Positions 26,349 through 35,724 of a stretch of 64,000 nucleotides of DNA are shown here, one piece after another. Under the pieces are notes generated by a model. It was given only the letters and a program-made list of their open reading frames with translations, was not told the DNA's origin and did no database searches. Both the position numbers and the translations under genes were made by a program. The number at the start of each line of letters is the position of its first letter. Positions within the stretch are counted from its first letter, which is position 1. Origin of the DNA: Promicromonospora sukumoe (lineage in GTDB: Bacteria; Actinomycetota; Actinomycetes; Actinomycetales; Cellulomonadaceae); contig NZ_JACGWV010000001.1 of assembly GCF_014137995.1 (NCBI RefSeq), positions 1,240,001-1,304,000 of the forward strand, read 5' to 3'.

Positions 26349-27337
26349 GCGGTCACCTTCTCGGTGTGGTCGGAGGCGGAGCCGGCCGCGGCGTCGTCGT
26401 CGGCCGCGTGGCCCGTGAGCGTCAGGAAGACCTCGTCGAGGCTCGGCTTGTCGAGGCTGACGGAGTCGATGGCGACGCGCGCCTCGCGGAACCGGACGAG
26501 CAGGTCGGCGACGGCCTCGGCGTGGGGGACCGGCACGGTGATGCGCAGCCCCTCCGGGGCGACTGTCCCGGCGGTGCCGAAGACCTGCTGCACCAGGCTC
26601 AGGGCCGTGCCGAGGTCGCCCGCCTCGGCGAGCCCGACCTGCAGCGACTGGGCGCCGACGGTGGCCTTGAGCTCGTCGGCGGTGCCCTCGGCCACGACCT
26701 TGCCGCGGTCGATGACGGCGATCCGGTCGGCGAGCTGGTCGGCCTCGTCGAGGTACTGCGTGGTGAGCAGCACGGTGGAGCCCTCGGCGACCAGGCGGCG
26801 GATGGTGTCCCACATCTGGTTGCGGGTGCGGGGGTCGAGGCCGGTGGTGGGCTCGTCGAGGAAGATGAGCGGCGGCCGGGAGATCAGGCTCGCCGCCAGG
26901 TCGAGCCGGCGGCGCATGCCGCCCGAGTAGTCGCGCAGGGGCCGCCTGGCGGCCTCCGTCAGGGAGAACTCCTCCAGGAGCTCGGCGGCCTTGGCGCGCG
27001 CGGCGCGCGAGGACAGGCCGAGCAGGCGGCCGAAGACCACCAGGTTCTCGGTCGCGCTCAGCGTCTCGTCGACGGAGGCGTACTGGCCGGTCACGCCGAT
27101 CAGCGAGCGGACGGCGGCGGCGTCGCGGACGACGTCGTACCCGAGCACGCGGGCCTGTCCGCCGTCGGGCCGCAGCAGGGTGGCGAGCATGCGGATGGTC
27201 GTGGTCTTGCCCGCGCCGTTGGGCCCGAGCACCCCGTAGACGGTCCCGGTGCGGACGGTGAGGTCCACGCCGTCCACGGCGCGGTTGTCGCCGAAGATCT
27301 TGACGAGGCCCTGTGCCTCGATCGCGTTCGTGTTCAT
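26345..27337 (-). CDS. ABC-2 exporter ATPase, DrrA type
   Basis: The 330-residue ATPase has Walker [15 protein letters not shown], signature [15 protein letters not shown], Walker [17 protein letters not shown] and the switch histidine region replaced by [13 protein letters not shown], as usual in DrrA-type proteins where glutamine replaces histidine. The C-terminal domain has the DrrA extension ending [18 protein letters not shown]. It powers the permease encoded downstream. A homologous pair protects producers against daunorubicin, but many actinobacteria carry such pairs for other cargo. Confidence 0.9.
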   Translation of the reverse strand: MNTNAIEAQGLVKIFGDNRAVDGVDLTVRTGTVYGVLGPNGAGKTTTIRMLATLLRPDGGQARVLGYDVVRDAAAVRSLIGVTGQYASVDETLSATENLVVFGRLLGLSSRAARAKAAELLEEFSLTEAARRPLRDYSGGMRRRLDLAASLISRPPLIFLDEPTTGLDPRTRNQMWDTIRRLVAEGSTVLLTTQYLDEADQLADRIAVIDRGKVVAEGTADELKATVGAQSLQVGLAEAGDLGTALSLVQQVFGTAGTVAPEGLRITVPVPHAEAVADLLVRFREARVAIDSVSLDKPSLDEVFLTLTGHAADDDAAAGSASDHTEKVTA

Positions 27338-27384
27338 GGCCCCAGCGTGCGCGGGGCCGCTCGCACGGGACTGTCAGACCGCTG

Positions 27385-28353
27385 TCACGGCGCGACCACC
27401 GGCGCGCTCACCGCTGTCACGTCGCGCACCCGCGTCGTCAGCCACACGCGCGTGGTGCCCGCGATGAGGGCCGCGGCGCCGATCATGTGCAGCCCGACCA
27501 GCAGCTCCGGCAGGTCGGTGAAGTACTGCACGTACCCGATCAGGCCCTGCGCCAGCGTGATGACCAGCAGGAGCACGGCCGCCCGGCGCACCGTGTCGGG
27601 GCCGCGGCGCACCCCCACGAGGAACACGACCAGCGCGGCCAGGAACGCCCAGACCGCGATGGCGTGCCACCTGGTCAGCAGCGCGGGGTCGATCGAGAAC
27701 CGGTAGCCCACCTCGGAGTCGCCGCTGTGCGGGCCGGCGCCGGTGGTCAGCACGCCGAGCACGACGACGACGGCGGTCAGCCCGGCCAGCGCCCACGCGA
27801 GGTTCCGCCGGCGGGGCGTGACCACGAGCCGCGGGGCGCCGTCGCCCTCACCGTGCCGGTGCAGCAGGTACAGGGAGGCGGCGACCAGCCCGCCCGAGAC
27901 GGCGAAGTGCAGGGACACCCAGCCCGGGTGCAGGTGCAGCAGCACCACGATGCCGCCGATCAGGGCCTGCATCAGCACGCCGACGCCGGGCACCAGGCCG
28001 AGCATGCGGTAGGAGGCGGACCGCTTGACGTCGGTGCACACCGCGATGGCGACCAGGATCGCGATGATCCCGAGCACCCCGGTCAGCGTGCGGTTCCCGA
28101 ACTCGATGTACGGGTGCAGCGTGGTGGCCTCGTGGAAGACCGGCGTGAAGCTGCCCGGCTCGCACTGCGGCCACGTGGAGCAGCCCAGGCCCGAGTCGGT
28201 CAGGCGCACGGCGCCTCCGGTCCCGATGATGCCGATCTGACCGATCAGGTTCGCGATCAGGACGGCACGGGTCCAGTGCCGGAAGCGGTCCACGCGGCCG
28301 GGGAGCGCGTCGATCCAGGAGGTGGGGGCGGCGGGTGCGGTCACGGGTCCCAC
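27385..28353 (-). CDS. ctaA: Heme A synthase (CtaA/COX15)
   Basis: This integral membrane protein oxidises heme O to heme A for cytochrome aa3 oxidase. The sequence has the family blocks TGGAVRLTDSGLGCSTWPQCEP, HPYIEFGNRTLTGVLG, a histidine in LHLHPGWVSLHFAVSGGL, and LTRWHAIAVWAF and LVGLHMIGAAAL in the second half, giving the four heme-ligand histidines. Eight hydrophobic segments are visible. The start is unclear: GTG at 28353, 28344 or 28428 all fit, and none has a strong ribosome site; 28353 was chosen to leave the palindrome outside. Location near ABC genes and sufR matches mycobacteria (Rv1456c). Confidence 0.88.
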   Translation of the reverse strand: MGPVTAPAAPTSWIDALPGRVDRFRHWTRAVLIANLIGQIGIIGTGGAVRLTDSGLGCSTWPQCEPGSFTPVFHEATTLHPYIEFGNRTLTGVLGIIAILVAIAVCTDVKRSASYRMLGLVPGVGVLMQALIGGIVVLLHLHPGWVSLHFAVSGGLVAASLYLLHRHGEGDGAPRLVVTPRRRNLAWALAGLTAVVVVLGVLTTGAGPHSGDSEVGYRFSIDPALLTRWHAIAVWAFLAALVVFLVGVRRGPDTVRRAAVLLLVITLAQGLIGYVQYFTDLPELLVGLHMIGAAALIAGTTRVWLTTRVRDVTAVSAPVVAP

Positions 28354-28430
28354 GCTAGTGCCCGACGACGGCGCCGCCTCCCGCGCCGGTACCGCACCGG
28401 GTGTGACTTTATGCGGACGAGCTGTCACGA

Positions 28431-28478
28431 ACGTGTCAGACGCTCAGGTCACCGGGGTGACCTGAGCGTCTGACACGT
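28431..28478. repeat. Perfect 23-bp palindrome, family B copy 2
   Basis: The arms 28431-28453 and 28456-28478 are exact complements with a 2-nt centre; the arm includes GTGTCAGACGCTCAGGTC. It lies 12 bp beyond the stop of the subtilase gene and just upstream of ctaA, so it could end the subtilase transcript. It shares its arm with family B copies 1 and 3. Confidence 0.92.
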
Positions 28479-28490
28479 GCGGGGTGAGGG

Positions 28491-29705
28491 TCAGAGACCG
28501 CTGACGTTGAGCAGCAGGTTCGGCGAACCGGTGCCCGGGTCGGTCACGACGTCGGGCACGGCGGCGCCGGTCAGGGCGTCACCGACCTCGGCCGGCGTCG
28601 CGGCCGGGTTGCCGCCCAGCACGAGCGCCGCGGCGCCCGCGACGTGCGGCGTGGCCATCGAGGTGCCGCTGATGGTGTTGGTGGCGGAGTCGCCGGTGTA
28701 CCAGGCCGACGTGATGTCGGTGCCCGGCGCGAAGATGTCCACGCAGGTGCCGATGTTGGAGTACACGGCGCGGGCGTCGGTGTCCTCGGTGGCGCCCACC
28801 GTGATGGCCTCCGGCGTGGAGCTCGGCGAGCCGTCGCAGGCGTCGGCGGCGTAGTCGTTGCCGGCGGCGAGCGCGAAGGTCACGCCGTCCGCGACGGCCG
28901 CGGACACGGCGTCGTTCACGGCCTGCGAGAAGCCGCCGCCGAGCGACATGTTGGCGACGGCCGGCTCACCGGCCTCGTGGTCGGCCGTGACCCAGTCGAT
29001 GCCGGCGATCACGCCGTCGAAGGTGCCCGAGCCGCCGCAGTCCAGCACGCGCACGCCGACGAGGGAGACCTCCTTGGCCACGCCGTAGGCCGAGCCGCCC
29101 ACGGTGCCCGCGACGTGCGTGCCGTGGCCCGCGCAGTCGGTGGCGTCGTCGTCGCCGTCCACGGTGTCGGTGCCGCTGACCGCGCGGCCGCCGAAGTCCT
29201 CGTGGCTGTTCAGGATGCCGGTGTCGATGATGTAGGCCGTGACGCCCGCGCCCGTGTTCCCGTACGTGTACGAGTCGTCGAGCGGCAGGGCCTCCTGGTC
29301 GATCCGGTCCAGACCCCAGGAGGGGACCGGCGACTGCGTGTCGGTCGCCGTCATCACGCGGTTCTGCTCGACGTACGCGACGGTCGGGTCGGCCTCGAGG
29401 AGCTCGGCCTGCTCCGCCGACATCGACGCCGAGAAGCCGCGCACCGCGTTGGTGTACGAGCGCTGCACCTCGCCGCCGTACTCCTGCACCAGGCTGCTCG
29501 CGGTGCTCCGGACCTGCTTCTTGGTGACGTCGCTGTCCTTGAGGACCACGATGTAGGAGTCCTCGACGACCGCGCCCGCGACGGGTGTGGCTGCCTCGTC
29601 CGGTGCGGCCGAGGCCACGGCCGCTGCCGCCGGGGCCGCCGCGAGGGCGATCGCGAAGCCGGCACCGACGATGAGCCGACGACGGTTGCTGTGAGTGGAA
29701 GTCAC
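28491..29705 (-). CDS. Secreted subtilisin-like serine protease (S8) with I9 propeptide
   Basis: The GTG at 29705 follows GGGAGGCAGC and gives 404 residues. Residues 1 to about 33 are a signal peptide (RRRLIVGAGFAIALAAAPAAAAVASA). An inhibitor-I9 propeptide follows (DSYIVVLKDSDVTKKQV..YVEQNRVM), then the peptidase domain with catalytic Asp in AYIIDTGI, His in GHGTHVAGT and Ser in GTSMATPHVAG; the oxyanion Asn is in LAAGNDY. No C-terminal anchor or extra domain is present, so the enzyme should be released into the medium. It separates ctaA from the ABC pair that is adjacent to it in mycobacteria, and the palindrome after it marks that boundary. Confidence 0.93.
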   Translation of the reverse strand: MTSTHSNRRRLIVGAGFAIALAAAPAAAAVASAAPDEAATPVAGAVVEDSYIVVLKDSDVTKKQVRSTASSLVQEYGGEVQRSYTNAVRGFSASMSAEQAELLEADPTVAYVEQNRVMTATDTQSPVPSWGLDRIDQEALPLDDSYTYGNTGAGVTAYIIDTGILNSHEDFGGRAVSGTDTVDGDDDATDCAGHGTHVAGTVGGSAYGVAKEVSLVGVRVLDCGGSGTFDGVIAGIDWVTADHEAGEPAVANMSLGGGFSQAVNDAVSAAVADGVTFALAAGNDYAADACDGSPSSTPEAITVGATEDTDARAVYSNIGTCVDIFAPGTDITSAWYTGDSATNTISGTSMATPHVAGAAALVLGGNPAATPAEVGDALTGAAVPDVVTDPGTGSPNLLLNVSGL

Positions 29706-29736
29706 GCTGCCTCCCTGGGGAATGTAGGTGAAGTGA

Positions 29737-29765
29737 ACCCTAAATGGGCAAATTTCACCCGCCAA
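29737..29765 (-). promoter_or_regulatory. Promoter of the subtilase gene
   Basis: On the minus strand TTGGCG (29765-29760) and TAGGGT (29742-29737) are separated by 17 bp. Transcription would start near 29730, giving a leader of about 25 nt with GGGAGG before the GTG. The region is unusually AT-rich for this window. Confidence 0.55.
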
Positions 29766-29859
29766 CCTCACGAAAAGGTCATACCGCCCGGGTATGCGTG
29801 GAGTGGTACGTGGTTCCCCGAGGGGGCCCGCGCCGTCGAGGATCAGGCCTCGCGGAGGC

Positions 29860-30681
29860 TCAGTGCCAGCGGAACAGGCGGGCCGCGCCCGCGCCCAGCG
29901 CCGCCGTCCAGGCCAGCAGCACCACCACGGAGAACGGGGGCACCGAGCCGTACAGCAGCGCCCCGCGCATCGCCTCGCCCAGCGCGCCGGACGGCAGCAG
30001 CACCGCGACGTGCGCCAGCGGGCCCGCGAGCTGCTCCGCGGGCAGCAGCACGCCGCCGCCCACCGTGAGCAGCACGAGCACCAGGTTGGCCACGGCGAGC
30101 ACGCCCTCGGCGCGCAGGGTCCCGGCCAGCAGCAGGGCCAGGGCGGTGAAGGCGGCGGTCCCGAGCAGCACGGCGCCGACGACGGCGGGCAGCGCCCCGA
30201 GCTCCGGCCGCCAGCCGAGCGCCACGGCCACGCCGCAGATCACCACGACCTGTACCACCTCGACGGCGAGCACGCCGAGCACCTTGCCGGCCAGCAGGCC
30301 GGACCGCCCGAGCGGCGTGGTCGCCATCAGCCGCAGCACGCCGTTGCGGCGGTCGAACGCCGTCGCGATCGCCTGCGACGTGAACGCCGTCGACATGACG
30401 GCCAGCGCGAGCACGCCCGGCGTCACGAAGTCGACGCGCGAGAAGCCGTGCGTGTCCAGGTCGATGAACGACGTGCGCACCAGCGCGAACAGGACCAGCA
30501 CCGGCAGCACGATCGTCACCAGGAGCTGCTCGCCGTTGCGCAGGATCGCGCGCGTCTCGAACGACGCCTGGGCGGCGATCCGGCGCACGACCGGCGCGGC
30601 GGCGGGACCGGTCTCGACAGGCTCGACCCGCGAGGTGGGCTCGGCCCGCGAGGCGCCGTCGACCGAGGTGGGCGCGCTCAT
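29860..30681 (-). CDS. ABC-2 exporter permease with repeat-derived N-terminus
   Basis: The 273-residue protein has about six hydrophobic segments and ABC-2 permease blocks (NGEQLLVTIVLPVLVLFALV, FDRRNGVLRLMATTPLGRSGLL, LPSGALGEAMRGALLYG). It pairs with the ATPase encoded just upstream; the start at 30681 overlaps its stop (ATGA). The first 30 residues (MSAPTSVDGASRAEPTSRVEPVET) are not family sequence: they are encoded by a copy of the dispersed repeat at 30610-30632, the same RVEPVET peptide seen in GlcE. Location next to sufR corresponds to the mycobacterial Rv1457c-Rv1458c transporter. Cargo is unknown. Confidence 0.88.
   Translation of the reverse strand: MSAPTSVDGASRAEPTSRVEPVETGPAAAPVVRRIAAQASFETRAILRNGEQLLVTIVLPVLVLFALVRTSFIDLDTHGFSRVDFVTPGVLALAVMSTAFTSQAIATAFDRRNGVLRLMATTPLGRSGLLAGKVLGVLAVEVVQVVVICGVAVALGWRPELGALPAVVGAVLLGTAAFTALALLLAGTLRAEGVLAVANLVLVLLTVGGGVLLPAEQLAGPLAHVAVLLPSGALGEAMRGALLYGSVPPFSVVVLLAWTAALGAGAARLFRWH
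30610..30632 (-). repeat. Dispersed repeat copy in the 5' end of the ABC permease gene
   Basis: The minus strand reads CGCGGGTCGAGCCTGTCGAG followed by ACC, which matches the two glcE copies (CGCGGGTTGAGCCTGTCGAA then ACC) at 21 of 23 bases and encodes the same peptide RVEPVET in the same frame. It occupies the non-conserved N-terminal leader of the permease. Confidence 0.8.
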
Positions 30682-31685
30682 CGCAGGTGCCTTCCGGTGA
30701 GGTCGAGGAACACGTCCTCGAGGGTGCGGCTGCCGGTCGTGACCGACCGGGCCAGCACGTTCTGTCCCGCGAGCCACGCGGTGACGGCGGCGACGGCCGC
30801 CGGGTCCACGTCCCCGGTCACGGTGTACACGCCGGCCTCGCCCTCGCCGACCACCCAGGAACCGGGCAGGGCGGCGCGGAGCGGGGTGAGGTCCAGGTCC
30901 GGGGTGGCCTCGACGCGGATCGAGCCCGGGCCCGCCCCGCTGCCGGACGTCAGCTCACGGACGCTGCCCGACGCGATGACGCTGCCGTGGTCCACGACGT
31001 GCACGTGGTCGGCCAGGTCCGCGGCCTCGTCCATGAGGTGCGTGGTCAGCACGATGGCGACGCCGTCGGCCCGCAGCTCGCGCACCAGGTCCCAGACGGC
31101 GCGCCGGCTCTGCGGGTCCATGCCGGCGCTGGGCTCGTCGAGGAAGACGACGTCGGGCCGCCCGACCACCGCCGCGGCGAGCGCGACGCGCTGGCGCTGC
31201 CCGCCCGACAGGCGGCGCACCGTGGTGCGCGCGAAACCGTGCAGGCCGAGGCGCTCGGCGAGCTCGTCCACCGGCCGCGGCGCCGCGTACATGGCGGCGA
31301 CGTGCCGCAGCAGCTCCAGCGCGCGCACCCCGGTGGGCAGCCCGCCGTCCTGCAGCATGACGCCGACGCGCGGGCGCAGCGCCCGGGCCTCGGAGACGGG
31401 GTCGTGGCCGAGCACGCGGACGGTGCCGCCGTCGGGGGAGCGCAGGCCCTCGCAGCACTCGATCGTCGTCGTCTTGCCGGCGCCGTTGGGCCCCAGGACG
31501 GCGGTGACGGCGCCCCGGCGGGCGACCAGGTCCAGGCCGTCCACGACGGCGCGACCGTCGTAGCGTTTGACGAGCCCGCGCACCTGGACGGCGACCTCGT
31601 GGTCGGCACCGGCGGGGCTGGCTGTGGCGGCGCTCGCGGTGGCCGCCTGGGCGGGGTCGATCGCGGGCGCGTCGGACAGGGGCAC
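30678..31685 (-). CDS. ABC-2 exporter ATPase
   Basis: The 335-residue ATPase has Walker [18 protein letters not shown], signature LSGGQRQRVALAAAVV, Walker B VVFLDEPSAGMDP and switch histidine TTHLMDEAADLADHV. The unusual ECCEGL after the P-loop is typical of the actinobacterial ATPases located next to suf operons (Rv1458c-like). About 30 Ala-rich residues precede the domain. It is coupled to the permease gene by an ATGA overlap and diverges from sufR across a 221-bp region. Confidence 0.9.
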   Translation of the reverse strand: MPLSDAPAIDPAQAATASAATASPAGADHEVAVQVRGLVKRYDGRAVVDGLDLVARRGAVTAVLGPNGAGKTTTIECCEGLRSPDGGTVRVLGHDPVSEARALRPRVGVMLQDGGLPTGVRALELLRHVAAMYAAPRPVDELAERLGLHGFARTTVRRLSGGQRQRVALAAAVVGRPDVVFLDEPSAGMDPQSRRAVWDLVRELRADGVAIVLTTHLMDEAADLADHVHVVDHGSVIASGSVRELTSGSGAGPGSIRVEATPDLDLTPLRAALPGSWVVGEGEAGVYTVTGDVDPAAVAAVTAWLAGQNVLARSVTTGSRTLEDVFLDLTGRHLR

Positions 31686-31780
31686 CGCACAATCGTAGGC
31701 GGCGCCGCGCGTGGGCGGCGTCGTAGGGCGTGACCTGGGTGCGGACAGGGCGTGTGAGATGTGTCGCGATCGGCCTCAAC

Positions 31781-31799
31781 TGAGGGTCGCCTTCCTTGC
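31781..31799. promoter_or_regulatory. Candidate iron-responsive (DtxR/IdeR-like) box upstream of sufR
   Basis: TGAGGGTCGCCTTCCTTGC resembles the DtxR/IdeR consensus TTAGGTTAGSCTAACCTAA at roughly 11 positions, mainly the TxAGGxT start and the central GCCT. It lies in the divergent region between the ABC ATPase gene and sufR, where iron control of SUF would make sense. The match is imperfect. Confidence 0.35.
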
Positions 31800-31814
31800 G
31801 CATCTCGAATTAGG

Positions 31815-31828
31815 GAACAAGGATGTTC
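31815..31828. promoter_or_regulatory. Candidate SufR operator (inverted repeat GAACA-N4-TGTTC)
   Basis: GAACA (31815-31819) and TGTTC (31824-31828) form a perfect inverted repeat with a 4-bp spacer, 79 bp before the sufR start, in an AT-richer patch. It is the only good dyad in the divergent region apart from the possible iron box, and SufR is known to control its own operon, so it is the best operator candidate. Confidence 0.5.
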
Positions 31829-31906
31829 TCAAAAGCATTGGCGTCTACGAAGGCGTGCCCGCCGGGTGAGGTCTGCCCCGGACCGACGGACGAGGAGGTG
31901 ACCAGC

Positions 31907-32695
31907 ATGAGCGCACCGGCACAGGTGTCCGCCGGCCACGCGGTGAGCCATCCGGCGAGCCACGAGACGGACGGCACCACGCGACGGCGCGTGCTCGAGC
32001 TCGTCGCCTCGCGCGGCCCGGTCACCGCGGGCGCGCTGGCCACCGTCCTGGGGCTCACCGCCCCGGCCGTGCGCCGGCACCTCGGCCTCCTGGAGGAGGA
32101 CGGCAAGATCACCGTCCACGAGGCCACGCCGTCGGGCACCCCCCGACGCGGGCGCCCCGCCCGGCGGTACGTCGTCACGAGCGGCGGCCAGTCCGAGCTG
32201 GCGGGCGGCTACCAGGAGATCGCCCGGCAGGTGCTGCGGTTCCTCAAGGAGACGGGCGGCAGCGCGGCCGTGGCGGGTTTCGCCAAGGAGCGGTTCGACG
32301 CCGTCGCGCGCAGCTACGCCCCGCACCTCACGGCCGCCGACGCCGAGGGGCGGGCCGCACAGCTCGTCCAGCTCCTGTCGGCCGACGGCTACGCCGCCTC
32401 CGTGCGTCCCGTGCCCGCGCCGCTGACCGGCCCCACGGCCGGTGTCGTGGCGCCCGCGGTCCAGCTCTGCCAGGGGCACTGCCCGGTCCAGCACGTGGCC
32501 GAGGAGTTCCCCGAGCTGTGCGAGCAGGAGGCCCGCGCGTTCAGCGAGCTGCTGGGCTCGCACGTGCAGCGACTGGCGACGATCGCCGGCGGCGCGCACG
32601 CTTGCACGACCAACATCCCCGTGACCGCCTCCGCCCACCAGGGCACCGGCGGCCCGAAGACCTTCCCCGCGACGACCCCCACCGAAGGAAAGTGA
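31907..32695 (+). CDS. sufR: SufR, iron-sulfur-sensing repressor of the suf operon
   Basis: The 262-residue protein starts at ATG 31907 behind AGGAGGTG. Residues about 20-80 form a winged helix ([43 protein letters not shown]). The C-terminal half carries the cysteines expected to bind a 4Fe-4S cluster: C188 and C192 in CQGHC, C205 in PELCEQ and C233 in HACTTN. SufR is the actinobacterial and cyanobacterial repressor of SUF assembly genes. The TGA overlaps the sufB ATG (TGATG), so repressor and target genes are coupled. The C-terminal 25 residues after C233 are extra and low complexity. Confidence 0.92.
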   Translation: MSAPAQVSAGHAVSHPASHETDGTTRRRVLELVASRGPVTAGALATVLGLTAPAVRRHLGLLEEDGKITVHEATPSGTPRRGRPARRYVVTSGGQSELAGGYQEIARQVLRFLKETGGSAAVAGFAKERFDAVARSYAPHLTAADAEGRAAQLVQLLSADGYAASVRPVPAPLTGPTAGVVAPAVQLCQGHCPVQHVAEEFPELCEQEARAFSELLGSHVQRLATIAGGAHACTTNIPVTASAHQGTGGPKTFPATTPTEGK

Positions 32696-34131
32696 TGAGC
32701 GCAGAAACGCAAGCGCCAGAGCAGCGCTCCGACGACGAGATCATCGCCAGCATCGGCCAGTACGAGTACGGCTGGCACGACAGCGACGAAGCCGGCGCGA
32801 TCGCCCAGCGTGGCCTGAACGAGGACGTGGTCCGCAACATCTCGGCCCTGAAGAAGGAGCCCGAGTGGATGCTGAACCAGCGTCTCAAGGCGCTGCGTCT
32901 CTTCGGCAAGAAGCCGATGCCGAGCTGGGGCTCCGACCTGTCGGGCATCGACTTCGACAAGATCAAGTACTTCGTGCGGTCCACGGAGAAGCAGGCCACC
33001 TCCTGGGAGGAGCTGCCCGAGGACATCAAGGCCACGTACGACCGGCTCGGCATCCCGGAGGCGGAGAAGCAGCGCCTCGTCGCGGGTGTCGCCGCGCAGT
33101 ACGAGTCCGAGGTCGTCTACCACCAGATCCGTGAGGACCTGGAGGAGCAGGGCGTCATCTTCGTCGACACCGACACCGGCCTGCGCGAGTACCCGGAGCT
33201 GTTCCAGGAGTACTTCGGCACGGTCATCCCGTCGGGCGACAACAAGTTCGCCGCGCTGAACTCGTCCGTGTGGTCGGGCGGCTCGTTCGTCTACGTGCCG
33301 CCGGGCGTGCACGTGGAGATCCCGCTGCAGGCCTACTTCCGGATCAACACCGAGAACATGGGCCAGTTCGAGCGCACGCTGATCATCGCCGACGAGGGCT
33401 CGTACGTGCACTACGTCGAGGGCTGCACGGCGCCGATCTACACGTCGGACTCCCTGCACTCGGCCGTCGTCGAGATCGTCGTCAAGAAGAACGCCCGCGT
33501 GCGCTACACGACGATCCAGAACTGGTCGAACAACGTCTACAACCTGGTGACCAAGCGGGCCACCGCGGCCGAGGGCGCCACCATGGAGTGGGTCGACGGC
33601 AACATCGGCTCGAAGGTCACCATGAAGTACCCGGCGATCTACCTGCTGGGCGAGCACGCCCGCGGCGAGACGCTGTCCATCGCCTTCGCGGGCGAGGGCC
33701 AGCACCAGGACGCCGGCGCCAAGATGGTCCACGCGGCACCGAACACGTCGTCGTCGATCGTCAGCAAGTCCGTGGCGCGCGGCGGCGGCCGCACGTCGTA
33801 CCGCGGTCTGGTGCAGGTGCTCGAGGGCGCCTCCCACTCCGCGTCCAACGTCCTCTGCGACGCGCTGCTGGTGGACCAGATCTCCCGCAGCGACACCTAC
33901 CCGTACGTCGACGTCCGCGAGGACGACGTGTCCATGGGTCACGAGGCCACGGTCTCGCGGGTGAGCGAGGACCAGCTGTTCTACCTCATGTCCCGGGGTA
34001 TGGAGGAGACCGAGGCCATGGCCATGATCGTGCGCGGGTTCGTCGAGCCCATCGCGCGCGAGCTGCCCATGGAGTACGCACTCGAGCTCAACCGCCTCAT
34101 CGAGCTGCAGATGGAAGGGTCCGTCGGCTGA
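32695..34131 (+). CDS. sufB: Fe-S cluster scaffold protein SufB
   Basis: SufB is the main scaffold subunit of the SufBCD complex, on which clusters form. The 478-residue product is full length; characteristic stretches are [21 protein letters not shown] near the start, [26 protein letters not shown], the beta-helix core, and [22 protein letters not shown] with [25 protein letters not shown] at the end. The start codon overlaps the sufR stop. sufD starts one base after the stop. No intein is present, unlike M. tuberculosis SufB. Confidence 0.96.
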   Translation: MSAETQAPEQRSDDEIIASIGQYEYGWHDSDEAGAIAQRGLNEDVVRNISALKKEPEWMLNQRLKALRLFGKKPMPSWGSDLSGIDFDKIKYFVRSTEKQATSWEELPEDIKATYDRLGIPEAEKQRLVAGVAAQYESEVVYHQIREDLEEQGVIFVDTDTGLREYPELFQEYFGTVIPSGDNKFAALNSSVWSGGSFVYVPPGVHVEIPLQAYFRINTENMGQFERTLIIADEGSYVHYVEGCTAPIYTSDSLHSAVVEIVVKKNARVRYTTIQNWSNNVYNLVTKRATAAEGATMEWVDGNIGSKVTMKYPAIYLLGEHARGETLSIAFAGEGQHQDAGAKMVHAAPNTSSSIVSKSVARGGGRTSYRGLVQVLEGASHSASNVLCDALLVDQISRSDTYPYVDVREDDVSMGHEATVSRVSEDQLFYLMSRGMEETEAMAMIVRGFVEPIARELPMEYALELNRLIELQMEGSVG

Positions 34132-34132
34132 C

Positions 34133-35350
34133 ATGACTCTCACGACCGATCACACGCGCGCTGTTGCCGACGGCGCCCACTCCCACGGCGTCGTCAAGCC
34201 CCAGGGCTCACGCGCCGAGCGCCTCACGTCCTTCTCCCTGGAGGACATCCCCGTGCCCAACGGCCGCGAGGAGGAGTGGCGCTTCTCCCCGGCCGACCGC
34301 CTCCAGCCGCTGTTCCAGGCCGACCTCGGCTCCTCGGGCGTCACGGTCGAGGTGACCGCGGCCCCCGAGGTCAAGGTGGAGACCGTCGCCCGCGACGACG
34401 CCCGCCTGGGCACCGCCGGCAAGCCCGGCGACCGCACCGCCGTCACCGCGTGGAACGCCTTCGAGCAGGCCACCGTCGTGACGGTGCCGGCCGAGGCCGT
34501 GGCCTCCGACGTCACGTCCGTGCGCCTGACCGGCGTGTCCGCCGACGCGACCGCCGCCCACGTGCTGGTCCGCGCCGAGCGGCACTCCGAGGCCGTCGTG
34601 GTCATCGACCACAACGGCGTCGGCTCGCTCGCCGAGACCGTCGAGATCGTGGTCGAGGACGGCGCGCACCTGACCGTCGTCAGCGTCCAGGACTGGGCCG
34701 CCGGCGCCGTGCACGCCTCCTCGCACCGGGCCCGCATCGGGCGCGACGCCAAGCTCAAGCACGTCGTGGTGACGTTCGGCGGCGACGTCGTGCGCATCAC
34801 GCCGGACGCCGAGTTCACCGCCGAGGGCGGCGACGTCGAGATGGTGGGCCTGTACTTCGCGGACACCGACCAGCACCAGGAGCACCGCCTCTTCGTGGAC
34901 CACGCGGTGCCGGAGTGCAAGTCCCGCGTGACCTACAAGGGCGCCCTCCAGGGCTCCGGCGCGCACACCGTGTGGGTGGGCGACGTGCTGATCCGCGCGA
35001 ACGCCGAGAACACCGACACCTACGAGCTCAACCGCAACCTGGTCCTCACGGACGGCGCGCGCGCGGACTCGGTGCCGAACCTCGAGATCGAGACCGGCGA
35101 GATCGCCGGCGCCGGCCACGCCAGCGCCACCGGCCGCTTCGACGACGAGCAGCTCTTCTACCTCCAGGCCCGGGGCATCCCCGAGATCGAGGCCCGCCGT
35201 CTCGTCGTGCGCGGCTTCTTCGCCGAGCTCATCCACGAGATCGGCGTCCCGTCGGTCGAGGAGCGCCTGCTGGCCTCCATCGAGGCCGAGCTGGAGAAGT
35301 CGATGAGCGTCATCACCGGGGCGCCGGCCGCCGAGGCTCCGACCGCATGA
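34133..35350 (+). CDS. sufD: Fe-S cluster assembly protein SufD
   Basis: SufD is a paralogue of SufB and forms the SufBC2D complex with it. The 405-residue protein shows the C-terminal beta-helix and the signature DRNLVLTDG-like segment (YELNRNLVLTDGARADSVPNLEIETGEI), GHASATGRFDDEQLFYLQARGI and VRGFFAELIHEIG. The stop overlaps the start of the Rieske gene (ATGA), so the operon is translated in a coupled chain. Confidence 0.95.
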   Translation: MTLTTDHTRAVADGAHSHGVVKPQGSRAERLTSFSLEDIPVPNGREEEWRFSPADRLQPLFQADLGSSGVTVEVTAAPEVKVETVARDDARLGTAGKPGDRTAVTAWNAFEQATVVTVPAEAVASDVTSVRLTGVSADATAAHVLVRAERHSEAVVVIDHNGVGSLAETVEIVVEDGAHLTVVSVQDWAAGAVHASSHRARIGRDAKLKHVVVTFGGDVVRITPDAEFTAEGGDVEMVGLYFADTDQHQEHRLFVDHAVPECKSRVTYKGALQGSGAHTVWVGDVLIRANAENTDTYELNRNLVLTDGARADSVPNLEIETGEIAGAGHASATGRFDDEQLFYLQARGIPEIEARRLVVRGFFAELIHEIGVPSVEERLLASIEAELEKSMSVITGAPAAEAPTA

Positions 35351-35691
35351 CCGCGCAGCTGGCCTGCATGACCGACGACCTGGGACCGGAGGAGGCGATG
35401 CTCGTGGAGCTCGACGGCGCCGACGGCGCCCCGGTCGCGGTCGCGGTGGCCCGCGACGCCGACGGCAACTTCCACGCCGTCTCCGACATCTGCTCGCACG
35501 GCGCCGTCTCGCTGTCCGACGGCGAGGTCGAGGGCTGCCTCGTGGAGTGCTGGCTGCACGGTTCCCAGTTCGACCTGCGGACCGGTATGCCCGTCCAGCT
35601 CCCGGCGGTGCGCCCCGTGCCCGTCTACCCGGTGACCGTCGACGGCGAGCGCGTGCTCGTCGACATCGACGTGACCGTCCCCGTCTCCTGA
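35347..35691 (+). CDS. Rieske [2Fe-2S] ferredoxin within the suf operon
   Basis: The 114-residue Rieske protein has both cluster-binding boxes, CSHG (SDICSHGAVSL) and CWLHGSQFD, with the expected 16-18 residue spacing, as in small dioxygenase-type ferredoxins. It is common between sufD and sufC in actinobacteria. It may provide electrons for cluster assembly or sulfur reduction; its role is not settled. It overlaps sufD by 4 bp and is followed by a 33-bp gap to sufC. Confidence 0.9.
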   Translation: MTAQLACMTDDLGPEEAMLVELDGADGAPVAVAVARDADGNFHAVSDICSHGAVSLSDGEVEGCLVECWLHGSQFDLRTGMPVQLPAVRPVPVYPVTVDGERVLVDIDVTVPVS

Positions 35692-35724
35692 ACCACTGAC
35701 TTCCGCAACCCTGGAGTAACAGAT

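Noticed and set aside
25527-27337. Assignment of the DrrAB-type exporter to a specific drug
   Set aside because: The family is broad and no biosynthesis or resistance partner is adjacent, so only the exporter type is stated.
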